Source: Guadua angustifolia
Lineage: Eukaryota > Streptophyta > Magnoliopsida > Poales > Poaceae
Direction of reading: 5' to 3'
DNA: 64,000 bases
Assembly: GCA_036346375.1 (NCBI GenBank)
Contig: JAYEVE010000527.1
Location: forward strand, 1,231,712 to 1,295,711
Both the position numbers and the translations under genes were made by a program. This document shows positions 44,335 through 55,737 of the stretch, piece by piece (positions within the stretch are counted from its first letter, which is position 1; each line of letters opens with the position of its first letter). The notes under the pieces are model-generated. The model searched no databases. It saw only the letters and a list, made by a program, of their open reading frames with translations, and was not told the origin of the DNA.

Positions 44335-46329
44335 TGTAACATTCTAATTTTTAATTTTTATTGAATTAATATTATTATCTTTGTGTATAAAATCTTACAT
44401 GACTGTGTATCGTAAACAAAGCTCGCTTCTATTAAGTATTTGCATATTAATTTCACCACTATTACACTCAAGATTGGGTACTCGGTGAGATATCTATATA
44501 TCTATACATATACTAATTAGCCACTCTAAAAAGCTTCTATGTTACTTAGAAAAATCTAATCATCTATATAATGGACCAAGTTATAATGGCTTACATTAAA
44601 TAAAAGAATTCCAATGTATAATCCAAATTAACTAAAATTCATAATAAAAAAGAATATGACTTTCACGCAACTCTAAAAGAAAGATCCATAAATAACTAAA
44701 ATTCAAAATAATAATTAAATAAAAATCAGCACAATAAAAAAGATAGAGTCCAAATCAAGTAAAATCTAAATTAACTGAATTTTAGGAAAAAATAAAAGGA
44801 AAAATTTAATTTGATTTCCACGCGACTTCCAAAGTAACATCCATAAATAAGTAAAATTTGGAATAATAATTAAATACAAATCAACAAATTAAAAGAAGAG
44901 TTGAAATCAATTACAATCCAAATTAACTAAAATTTAGAATGAAATATAGAAAACTTAGCAATTTGATTTCCAAACAAATTTCAAAGTAACATCCATAAAT
45001 AAATAAAATTTTTTAAAAAATTAATTAAAAGTAGTAAACTAAAGAAATTGTTTATGCCATGTACAATCAAAACGAACTAAAATTCAGAATAGAATGAGAA
45101 AGAAGATTAGCAATTTGATTAAATGAAAATACAAATTGATTTTTACATGAATCTCTAAAAATTAAAATTTAGAATGATAACTAAATGAGAATAGAAATTT
45201 GATTTTACATGAAGTCAGCGTAAAACTAAAAAATTAATTCACAGCAAGTACAATTCGATAAGATGCAAATTCAAATTAAAAATTAAGGGATGATTAGAGG
45301 TTTGATTTGCACTTGAATTCCAATTCTAAATTTTGCAAGTATTAAAGTTTATAACCTATACTAATTAGGCACCTTGAGGTAGCTTCCACAATAACGAAAT
45401 AGATCAAGTCATCTATCCGATGGACTTGCATTAATTGTAGTGCTTCAGACTAAAAAAAAAAGAGTCCACATCAAGTATAACCGAAATTAACATTAATTCA
45501 AAATAAAAATAAAGAAGAATCAGCAATTTGGTTTTCATACAACTTCCAAAGTATCGCCCATAAAAAATTAAAATTCATAATAATAATAAAATAAAAATTG
45601 TCAAATAAAAAGAAAGAGCCCATATAAAGTACAATCCAAATTAATTGAATTGAATATCTAAAGAATTAAAATTTATAAAATAATTAAATGTCTAGAATTA
45701 TTTTTTATACGGCCAACCTAAAAACACAAAAAAAATAATCCACGCCAAGTACGATTCAAAAAAATGCAAATTTAGAATAAAAATTAAGGGATGATTAGAG
45801 GTTTGATTTGCATTTTCAATCCCAGCTTTAAATTTAAAAATATATTAAATTTTTAAATCTATACCAATTAGGTACTCCAAGGTAGCTATCGCATTAGCCA
45901 CATAGATCTAGCCATCTATCTGATTGACCCGAGTTATAACAGTTCATATTCAAAAAGAAAGAGTCAATGTCAAGTATAATCGAAATTAACATAATTTCAT
46001 AATGAAAAATAAAAAATTAGCAATATGATTTCCATACAACTTCTAAAGTAGCATCCATAAATAACCAAAATTCATAATAATAAGCAAATTAAAATTATCA
46101 AATTAAAATAAAGAGTCCATGTTAAGTACGATTGAAATTAACTAAAATTTGGAATAGAAAATAAAAATCAATTACCAATTTTATTTCAATAAAATTCCAA
46201 AGTAAATCCTAAAAACTAAAATTATGACTAATAATTACATGAAAATAAAAATGCCTTTTTTATGCAATGTTACCCGGTGTAATTCTATAGAACGGAATGT
46301 GGGCTATCAAGGTTTTATTACGTAGGCCT
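44335..46329. repeat. AT-rich tandem repeat array after the D PPT
   Basis: Starts with an LTR-like TGTAACATTC, then consists of diverged units of about 155 bases sharing TTTGATTTCCA...CTTCCAAAGTAACATCCATAAATAA (for example near 44,812, 44,968, 45,519 and 46,019). A larger block with TTAAGGGATGATTAGAGGTTTGATT is repeated about 490 bases apart (45,298 and 45,786). No ORF. It is either an expanded part of the D LTR or a separate array placed behind it. Confidence 0.6.
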
Positions 46330-48139
46330 TGTAACATTCCAAATTTTATCCTTCTAAAATTTTCCCTAAGTTTTTAAAATTTTTGGTGAACTTAAAATGG
46401 GCTTTCAAGTGAAAGAAAACCAATTTAAATAATATCCAAAGTCTAATTGTATTCAAAATAATTTATTTAGGTTTCAAATGCTTTAAAGTATTTTTGAGAA
46501 TTTTATGGAATTTTTTCCTAAATTATTTTCTATTTATTTCATCACTTAATCTTTTTCTAGAGTTTTCTAAAAAGAAAACCTTTTTCCTTTTTCTTTTCTC
46601 GCGTGGGCCGCTTTCCCCACGGCCCACCTCTGTTTTCTTTGCGCTGGCCTATTTCCCGTCCGCTCGGCCCATTCTTTTCCGCCGCCGACCCACCTCCTTT
46701 TTCCTCCGTCGGCCCAGCCTCCTCTCTACACGTCTTGCCAGCCCAGCCCACTGTCGAAAATCCTAGGGGTTGGCCTTTGGATCGATATCGAGTTATTGTT
46801 AGCAAACCGCGTAGCTGCATGGTGTGGACCGTTTGATCAATGCCGCGTGGATGACTGGGATAATGCCACGTCGCATCCGTCATCTCCTGCACTGACTCTC
46901 ACCGCCACACTGAACCCCGTAACCACTATTGTGTTTTTCTCGTTGATCGTGTTGTATCCGGGCCTGTAACCCTCGGCTTCTACATCTATAAATGCCGCCG
47001 CCCTCCCCTCTTCCTTTTCCCAATCTTTGCCATGCGTTTCCATCGCCAAAACCTCAACCCTAGCGCTTGAGCTGCACCGTAGTCCTGTGAAGCTCTCTCA
47101 TCGCCATTCGTCGCCCCGGTGGGCTTCGGCCGTCTTCGTTTGCACTTCCGACTTCCTCACGACATCCTCTTCATTTTGCCTCAAGTCCTGCCGATTTTCA
47201 TCGTGATTTTGCGTGTGGCTGCATCTTCTTCCCCACCTCTGACGTGTTGCGTTGTCGTTGCGCTGCACCACCTCACGCCGCCCGTGCTCCGCTGGCGCCC
47301 CATCAGCGCCATGCGCCACCACGTCTGTGCCACCTCAGCGTTGCATCGCCCTACCTTCCGCCGCGTCAGCGCCGCCTCAACTCCCGCGTCGCGCCGTGTC
47401 ACTGTGCCATGTGGCTACTAAGTCAGCACCACGTGTGCCCTAGAGCCCACATGGCAGCCACGTCACCACCTTGTGGATGCCCCATCGGGGCGGTCTGCCA
47501 TGTCACCCGCAACCTCCTTCAGTGCTCTCGGTTTATCATGGACCGAGCCACTGACATGTGGGCCCCACATGTCAGTGGCATTTCTTTTCTTTTTCCTATT
47601 TTCTAGAAAATTCAAAATTCTAGCCAATTAGATTGCATGGCAACAAGAGACGATCTTGTCTTGTGGGCAAAGTTGTACACACTCTACAGAGTTAAAACTA
47701 TTTAAGTAGTCAAGTAGTCGTGCCCACTGTCAAGGGCAGGCGAGGTACGCTTACACATTGTAGATTTTATTATTCTGTTTTAAATTAAAATGATGGTTGC
47801 AATCCACAATTGGATGGAACTCTCGGATTGTGGTTTGGCGGTTGGAGCCAATCAGGTGGTTTGGAATCTGTTTAGTTATTATATCAATTTCAATTATTAT
47901 TCAATTACATTTTGGTCAAATGATGCTTTATGAAAATTACTATTCGTATTTAAAGTTAAGCATTACTTTATACTAAAAGAGCCATATTATGCCTTCAATT
48001 GTTTAGCCTTGTATATAGTTAACATGCATTATGTTTTCAAGACTTGCGGAGTACACTTTGGGCTCATCATTGCAACATCCCAAACTTTCCACAGAGGAGT
48101 GTGCAAAAGCTGAAGGTGATTACGAGTTCTTTGCCTATG
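46330..48139 (+). repeat. Chromovirus-type LTR (second TGTAACATTC start), left part
   Basis: A fresh LTR-like start TGTAACATTCC at 46,330 leads into a GC-rich part with GGCCCA motifs, a TATA box (TATAAAT, 46,987-46,993), and near 48,030 the segment AAGACTTGCGGAGTACACTTTG, which resembles 23,440 in the B LTR. It is cut at 48,139 by a solo LTR and resumes at 51,043. No ORF is credible, although one at 47,119-47,421 is open. Confidence 0.55.
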
Positions 48140-51037
48140 TGTAACACCCCGGCGCCAACGCACCACGAATGCTACCCAAAACTCTAAACACTCAAATGAC
48201 AACTCAACAGAATTGTCTAAAAACAACCGCTAACCCTAAAACCATTTGAAACCTAAGCCACAAAAAGTTCGAATTTCGCATGACCTCTCTTGTACAGAGG
48301 ACATCCACTCAGCATAAAAGAACAATAGCAATCATAATATCATTCTAGCAGGTCCTTAGCTAATCAATCGCACATCCAACACATTTAATAAACCCACCAC
48401 GATCGACAACACAATACAATCAAGATTAATTACATCCAACTTAATGAATCGATTAAGTAGAATGTTGGAGACCGAAGTCGCACGTGATTCTACTCCCAAC
48501 CCGACGAGCCACTTCAAAGTACCTAAAACAAGAAAACAATCAAGCGTGAGTCCAAGACTCAAAGAAAGTGCAATTAAGTATGAAAAGTAACAAATTCGAC
48601 TAGAATACAAGTACTTCAAGACATAACGTAACAATTTCTTTAATTGACTTCCGTAAATAGAAAGAAGCAGTTTGAATTCATATAAATCCAACCGTAAGAA
48701 CACAATTACTTCATCACTTGACATAACCGTTACTTAATTTAAATCATTCAGTAAAAGAAGCAATAGCTAGTCCCACCTATCACATCCAACTCGGAAACGT
48801 AACTAAACCTTACTCATGCCTCACTAATTATTCCAGGATGATTCCATGTCTCGATCCTCAACATGTCGTTTCCATTCTCATCAATTAACAATTTACCAAT
48901 TGAAATACACAATGCAATGCGTTTATGCTCTCATCCTCTTTCTCATGAATCATAAAATGAATGCACCATGCATGCTCATAATGCACATTGTCATAGCGAT
49001 ATCTGGTATAGGTGAGTGCACACCGTCTTGTGCACCCTCAATCCCAACCATCCCGTGGCGGGGCCTACTCTTACTGACTCGCTCCCATCCGTGGATGGGA
49101 CTACGAGGTAGGACTTTTGTGCTCACTACGGGTGAGCACCGAGGCCCGCATCAACATGGGACGCCTCGTCCATTATGAATGCAATTATGCAATTGACGTG
49201 AATGCATTTCATCCCTCATTCATTTTCACCACACATAGCCATAACCAATATGGAAGTACCAATTAACTTGATATTGCCCCAGTGTGATTCATTCGAGAGT
49301 AAATAAAGTCATGAATAAAATTCAGGGAAAGGCATCACACATAATTTCTATAAAGTAGATCAAATTTACAGATATGACCAACCAGGTGATTATAGTGCAA
49401 GCTTGTCCCTACACTTGCATCAACACATCAACATAACCATACTCATTCGTACAATTCGTAGTGCAATACAATAAATAGGAATTGAATAACTTACTTACCA
49501 ATTTGCTAACATTCATCCATCCTCATCATCATACTAAAAACAACTTGTAGATATACTATTAAACATAACCAAACCATTAGAATTTTTCATAATCTTATCG
49601 CAAACAAAGCATTTAACACTCTAATCACGCTCTAGGGGTGCACTTGCCTTTACAGACGGAGAATGGAGTGGCATGCGATTGAGGCCACTCCCGACAGAAT
49701 CTTCCCTGCAAATAAACAAGATTCATCCAACTTAAATTTATGCACACTCGATACAAGCGACAAAAGGAATAAACTCTTTTGCATTTACTCCACTATTCTC
49801 GCCATGTTCATAAATGTTTGGCCATCAATGCAACAAAGACAAAATAAAATCGAAGTTGAGCATTTCTAATCTCTCCTTCCTAGACTGTGATCAATTTGCT
49901 AGCTAGGATCCATGCCTAGAAAATGATTCCTCACACAAAATCACTTTGCATGAAAATAAAACTCAACCATCATCCATTAATAAGTCACCGCTTGCAATCG
50001 AAGTTTATAAAAGTTGTAGTATGTTGTGTATTTCATCCCTTCACCGGCAAGAAATAAAAGTCAATCATATTCATTGAAAGCATAACATCACAAAGAAACT
50101 AGAGGATCTTCTAAGAGACTAAAGACTGATCCTAGTTCATGTCTAGAAGATCCACGTCGCTAAGTCTTGACGATCAAGAATAAACACATATAAATACCCA
50201 TGTATACCAAGGTGAGCAACTATAACTATGCAAGTTGAATCGAGGCATAAATATCACAAATGAAATACATAAGGATCGACATGCTAGGTCAGTACATACA
50301 TGTATAACCCTCATAAACACAACAAAGATAGAAGTTAGCTTCCAAGTCATGCAAATCAATCACAGAGGTCCAAGATCCAACATAAAATTCCTACTCTTTA
50401 ACCTTCACATTTATCATGCCATGATATGCAAAGCAACTACTTGCAGGCATTACAACAAGCACCCTGCATGCAACAACTAAATCCCCACATTTCTAGGGTT
50501 TTACCTCAAAGGAAACACAGGAGGAAGAAGGGGGTGGTGGAGAGCCAGACGCCAGGGGAGGAAGAGTCGCCGCCTGGCGAAGGGGAGGAGCTGGCCGGGC
50601 GGCGCACTGGCCGGGTAGGCACGACGGGCGTGCAAAGCGGGAGGCGCCAAATGGCGGCGCCGGAGGGGAGGGCCAGGCGGCGGCGGGGGGGGAGGCGCCA
50701 GGGTGGCAAGATCGAGTCTGGGAAGGACGAAAGCTGGAGGCGCAGGGGAGACCGGAGGGAGCTAGCGCTGGGGTCCAGGGAAAAAGAAAAGGCCGGCCCC
50801 TTTTTGCTCTGTTGGTGGTCTTTATGGTTGGGGAAAAAATAAACTACCCAGCCCTTCTAAAGAACACAAGCCAACGACTAACCACTAAACTCCTTTATGA
50901 AACCAAAATCTCTTAGAGTGAATCTTGCCATAGAAAATATGCGGCTCGAGAAAACACCCTTCCGAGTAATTCCTTGAACTTAAGGAAACAAAAACAATTC
51001 CGGCCAAGAAACCCCAAAAACGATCTGCGGTATTACA
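48140..51037 (-). mobile_element. Solo LTR, 2.9 kb, with TSD CTATG
   Basis: On the plus strand it reads TGTAACACCCC...GGTATTACA and is flanked by the perfect 5-bp TSD CTATG (48,135-48,139 and 51,038-51,042). Read on the minus strand it starts TGTAATACCG, has a GC-rich part early (50,500-50,850) and ends CGGGGTGTTACA, the same polarity as the B LTR. There are no PBS, PPT or internal sequence, so it is the product of LTR-LTR recombination. Confidence 0.8.
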
Positions 51038-51042
51038 CTATG

Positions 51043-51300
51043 ATTATGACGAAAGTGATTAGGATTGCTAGGATACATACCCCAGTCAATTGCCAGTTGG
51101 ACAAATGGATGGGCTTATCCTACTGTTGTTATTTCGTTTCCACTGTTACTTTATTAAACTCAACCCATGAGGCTACTTATTTGTAATAATTGGCTATAGG
51201 GTTGATACATTTTTGCTTAATTAATATTATCTGGTTCGTGATATGGATATGTTGTCATCACTGTTTTGACTATATGTGCTAGCTTTTCCTAGACTAGTAC
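51043..51300 (+). repeat. Chromovirus-type LTR, right part
   Basis: Continues the LTR cut at 48,139, with GATTAGGATTGCTAGG and then TATATGTGCTAGC, comparable to GTGAGTGCTAGC near the end of the B LTR. The exact right end is not visible; it is near 51,285-51,325. Confidence 0.45.
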
Positions 51301-52374
51301 AGGTTATACACAGAGAATTCGGATTTGGAAATCCAGTCCCAATAGGCCTCAATTTAGAACAGAAGATCGACGTTATCCAATGACTTCTCCAAGGGTGTAA
51401 AAAGAGGACTATGGTCCAAACAGAAAGTTACAAACTTAATCGATCCTGTGGACCAGTGACATTACATAGATCATTCGACTGATGATTTTTTCAACATGGC
51501 TAGATTTTTATCCTTCTATATACCCTGGTGCTCATGTGTGGCTTATATACCGTTACAGGAGGACCAGTCATGATCATTATTTTGGTGAGTGCTTTTCAAG
51601 AAAATAGTTCATTCAGTAGAACAAACAAGCACACTGCTCACGCGCTTAATGTGATTTCAAGGATTCAGATGGAAAAGATATTCATGATTCATGTCCTACA
51701 GTTGCAGATGTTCTTAATATAATCGAAGTAACATTAAAAAGTAAGGACTGCTCTCTTGATTTGCCATTACAAGAGAACAGTTCAGCTATCTTGTTGCCCA
51801 CAAGCCAGTACGCATCACGTGTGATTCCATTTCAACTCGCCTTTCTCTAGGTAAAATAGTAGAGAAGACTCATGTGGCAAGAATAGAAGGAAAAAAATAA
51901 AAGAACTAGATTTATTCCTTTATAAAAAAATCATAATGTATATTTTTCGAGTCAGTGGTTGTAAATGAGCAGATCCATTTGGTTGTATATTGTGAAAATC
52001 CATTGCATGAGACAACCTCCAAAGATAACTGAAATACCTATCGCTGGCTAGCGTATAACGAGATCAACTTAATTAGTGAGAATCTCAATCAAGCGCACTA
52101 CTCTGATGCCGTGCAATCAGACATACCATTCAAGTGAGAAGTATCCATTCCTACACTCTGATGTTCCACTAGCCGGACATTTGATACAATAGGCATAGAC
52201 ACCAAACATAGCTAAGAGTTGTATTGTAAGTTGAAGTCATACTTTCGAAATTCATCATTATGATCTGTAAAAGTAAAATATAGTTGGGGCTTGCTTCAGT
52301 ACTCTTTTTTCCAAATATTTGCAGCCTTGTAAGTACTATCTCTGTTTATTCAGAGTACTAATTTGTGTCCAGGC
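51301..52374. other. Intergenic sequence
   Basis: AT-rich, with only short ORFs and no domain or repeat I can name. Confidence 0.4.
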
Positions 52375-52745
52375 CAGAGTTAACAATATCGCGATTATCG
52401 ACTCAAATATTGCGATAATCAACCGTATTGAGCCGGCTTGGCATTTGAAACCTGTTGGTAAACCGATCCAATAAAAAAATTTAGAAAATAAAAAAAATAT
52501 GTTTTGTAAACCGGTCAAAAAAGGTGAAAATTGACGAAAATCGCTCAAAAAAATCGGCCACCAAAAGAGTTCAGTTGATCGGTCGATCATCGAGGAAAAT
52601 TGACCGATTATCGGTGAAATCAATTTTTATCAACAATTTTGATTTCGAAACCCTTTGATTTTTGACGATTTTTAACTAATTATCGACGAAAATTGGTACC
52701 GTCCAAGGGGTGATTTTTATGGTCAAATTGATAACGTAAACCCTG
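52375..52745. mobile_element. Non-autonomous hAT-like element, 371 bp
   Basis: Ends are CAGAGTTAACA on the left and, reversed, CAGGGTTTACG on the right. An 8-bp flank duplication GTCCAGGC / GTCCAGTC (7 of 8) lies at 52,367-52,374 and 52,746-52,753. The interior has repeated short CGATTATCG/CGACGAAAATTG motifs and no ORF. Confidence 0.65.
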
Positions 52746-52753
52746 GTCCAGTC

Positions 52754-53791
52754 CAGAAGGATTAGTAAGCACCATAGCTACTACCAGTCTACCACAGCCT
52801 GGGAGTTCAGCAGCAGGACCATTCCGATTGGTACACTTTCCTTCCATGGACTTCTCATTTATCTTCTATTTGCTGCAGAAGCACACCCCTTTGCAAATCA
52901 CCTATGGCTCCATCGGCTGGCGGACCACTTGCAAGGCCACCAAAGTCTGGTTCAGGTTTGCAGTTGGCTACTTTTTCATCTAATTCATATTGCGAACACG
53001 AATTTTATACCCTAAATTAGTTCAGGTTTAACAAATCCAATTCGCAATTCACAGATATTTACATCGAATCTTGTACCTATGAACAAAACTATTTACTTAT
53101 ATATTTTTTTATATATGTGATGGACGACATACATCAATCAGGCGGATGAAATCCCTGTGCCTCCTGTACCTAATTAAAAGCGGGAAAATGAAGGCGTTGT
53201 ACTTTATTTTGGAGAAATTTTAAAGTGCATTATAATAGTAGTACATGGTTAGTAAAAATTAAATCTAACATTGATTTGTTAAGGATATAATAGTAATATA
53301 TGATAGGTAGTAAAAATTAAATCTAATCATTAATTTGTTAAAAGTATTCCTAGTACTCTATTAGCGAAGAAGTATAAATAGCAAAAACAACCACACTTCT
53401 CAAAAGTGATTTCAGGGATACCATGGAAGGCTCAATGTAATATTAGTGGTATAAAAAGTGTGAACTATTTTTCTTGATTTACCATTATGGACTGAAAAAG
53501 AAGATACAACGCAGATATTCTATTGCACACAATCTAGTACACATCTACAGGCACAAACAGTAGAGAAGACTCATACTGTGATTATATAACTAAAACTATT
53601 TTTTTAGATTTATGCCACTATAAAAAATAATAAGGTACATTTTCGAGCTACTTGCAGAACTTGAGCTGATCCATCCAGTTGTTTATCGTAAATTATATCT
53701 TGATTTAATTGTTGATGTAGTCCAAAGTGGCCAAAGTGGGCTAAAAATTTTTTTTACCGTAATGTTCAAATGAGACAAAAAAAAAAAAAGA
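52754..53791. other. Intergenic sequence with a short tandem duplication
   Basis: No gene. GGTAGTAAAAATTAAATCTAA and a near copy (GTTAGTAAAAATTAAATCTAA) plus the following ATTTGTTAA occur about 65 bases apart at 53,250-53,340. Confidence 0.5.
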
Positions 53792-53986
53792 ACCCCTCCA
53801 TTTTCGAATACATGTCATTCTAGTTTAAATACATATTATTCTATAATTTTAAGGGGACTTTTTACTTTTTTTCCTCCTATTATAGATTAGAGGAAGACAC
53901 ATCATCTAATGAGAAAAGGTATTGGAATCTTTTATTTCATATGACTTGTGGAAGTACAGAAACCTAAAATAACAAAATGGAGGGAG
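53792..53986. mobile_element. Stowaway-like MITE
   Basis: Right end, reversed, is CTCCCTCCATTTTG followed by TA; left end is CCCCTCCATTTTC. These match the CTCCCTCC termini of Stowaway (Tc1/mariner) elements. Length about 195 bp; no ORF. Confidence 0.65.
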
Positions 53987-53988
53987 TA

Positions 53989-55216
53989 CTGCTAATCAAG
54001 ACCTTGTTTGAGGACTCATGACCCCGCTGAGATTCTCACCATTTCCTAGGGAAAGTTTTCCGATTGGAGAAATTCCCTAGCCCAACGACACAGGCATTTC
54101 GATCAGAGGTTGAAGGAAGAAATCTCGAACGAATCCACCCCAACCCACGGAAAAAAAAAATCATCCCACAAGATGTGGAAAAATTCCCACAAGATGAGGA
54201 CATTCAACTGTGCTTGTGACCATTTGTTCGCCTATCACACTCGGACAGTGCGGGAGCCAGCACTATTATACCTGAGAAGTGTGGTAGTAGGCAAGCGCAA
54301 CAGCAGAGGGAGGGGTAGGGAACGCGGGAGCCGACAAGCGAGCACGGATGCAACACACTGCCATGATAGGTAAGCATGGAAGGCTCTGCTGATGAGCACA
54401 GAAAGAGCTAGATTTAGAATTCCACTTAAAAAATAATTGAATTTAAAAAAAATAAATAAAAGGGCTAGAAAATGATCACTCCACGTTAAGCCGTGGCTGT
54501 GGCCCTTCCTTCGCCCTTGTCCTTTGCTTTCCTCCTTGTGTCGCCTCTTCGTGAGCCCCGCCACCGACCTTGGCTACACTCACCGCCACCAACACGAGCC
54601 GCACCACCGGACAATGGCGAACGAGGAGATTATTTCCTTGCAGGCATTATTTTTCCAATATCCCTGTGCAGTGATTTGATTTGACCACTAAATCCCTGCC
54701 CAAGGTTAATCTCCACAGGGAATTTTTCTCCTAACAGCTAATCAACCCCCAGAGCGTAGTCTCTTTTTAAGTTTTCTCTGGCACAGACCGCCAACCAAAC
54801 AAGTTAGGTTCAGGCGTGCTTGCTTAGGCAAAAAACATCAAATTTTCAGGCTTCCTTCAGGCAACCCATTTTCTCAAATTTTCACGCTTCCTTCAGGCAG
54901 CCCATTTTCTCAGGCACGCTGTTCAGGTCACTAACCAACCAAAGAGCCCTGTTTCTGCTGAGGTTAATGCGTCAAATTCATTCAGTTCACCGACCGTCTC
55001 GTTAACACATGACCAAAGGGACACACAAGTGAGGGGCAAATCCTCCTTGAGTGCGTAACTTCACAGGCACAACCTCCATCTTTTTCTTGAAATTATACAG
55101 ATGAAGGTAGCACTGCATCGTCAGCTTGAGCCAAACGAATCATTTTCTGCGAACTGTACATGAAAGTGTTGTTGTCCGGCAAACAAACACGACACGTCTT
55201 GTCATGTGGTGGTTAA
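53989..55216. other. Intergenic sequence with a ~45-bp tandem duplication
   Basis: No gene. At about 54,838-54,915 a unit CAAATTTTCA(G/C)GCTTCCTTCAGGCA followed by (A/G)CCCATTTTCT is present twice in tandem. ORFs at 54,110-54,373 and 54,493-54,684 have no recognisable content. Confidence 0.45.
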
Positions 55217-55445
55217 GGTCTGTTTTGGAGAAATTTCAGATTCTAAATTTCTCCGAAATCAAACTTGTAAGCTAAAATAAAGTGAATTAAGTTTATATTT
55301 TTGATCTAAAATGTAAATAAGATGATCTATCTAAACATTTTTAATGTATTCACAACTCCAGCTTCATGAATCTAGTGAAGCTAAAATTTTCAGCTTCACC
55401 AGATTCTCGGAATCTAAAGAAGCTGAATCTCTGCCAAACAGGCCC
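55217..55445. mobile_element. Tourist-like MITE (PIF/Harbinger)
   Basis: Ends are GGTCTGTTTTGG on the left and CCAAACAGGCC on the right, flanked by TAA on both sides (55,214-55,216 and 55,446-55,448). Subterminal AGATTCT/AGAATC motifs are also inverted. Length 229 bp; no ORF. Confidence 0.65.
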
Positions 55446-55737
55446 TAAGTGTCCTCATTGTCTCCGGGCCGTCCGCATCACCGTCTTCACGACAAGATCC
55501 TCTAAAAAATTTAAAATTACGTTTAGGTCCTTTGGTAGTCTGGTTGCCGTTCGGTGCTGGCCGTTTGCCGCTGGCGTTCATCATCTCCGTTTAGTCGAGC
55601 CATTGCCATCCGTTCCTTTAGCTCGGCTGCGCTACCAACGATTGATAACGCGTCAATACTTCTGTTTCTCGCAACTAGTGACAATAATACATGAAAGACC
55701 CTAGAGACCAACAGACTGTTTCACCAAGGTTTGCAAT

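Noticed and set aside
47119..47421. 100-codon ORF in the D-type LTR
   Set aside because: GC-rich LTR sequence with overlapping ORFs in several frames and no conserved residues.
50426..50842. 138-codon Arg/Gly-rich ORF
   Set aside because: Lies entirely in the solo LTR, in the GC-rich part that is also seen in the B LTR; composition-driven.
54003..54802. Possible 0.8-kb MITE with CTTGTTTG...CAAACAAG ends
   Set aside because: Only eight bases match, no convincing target-site duplication, and the interior shows no inverted subterminal motifs.
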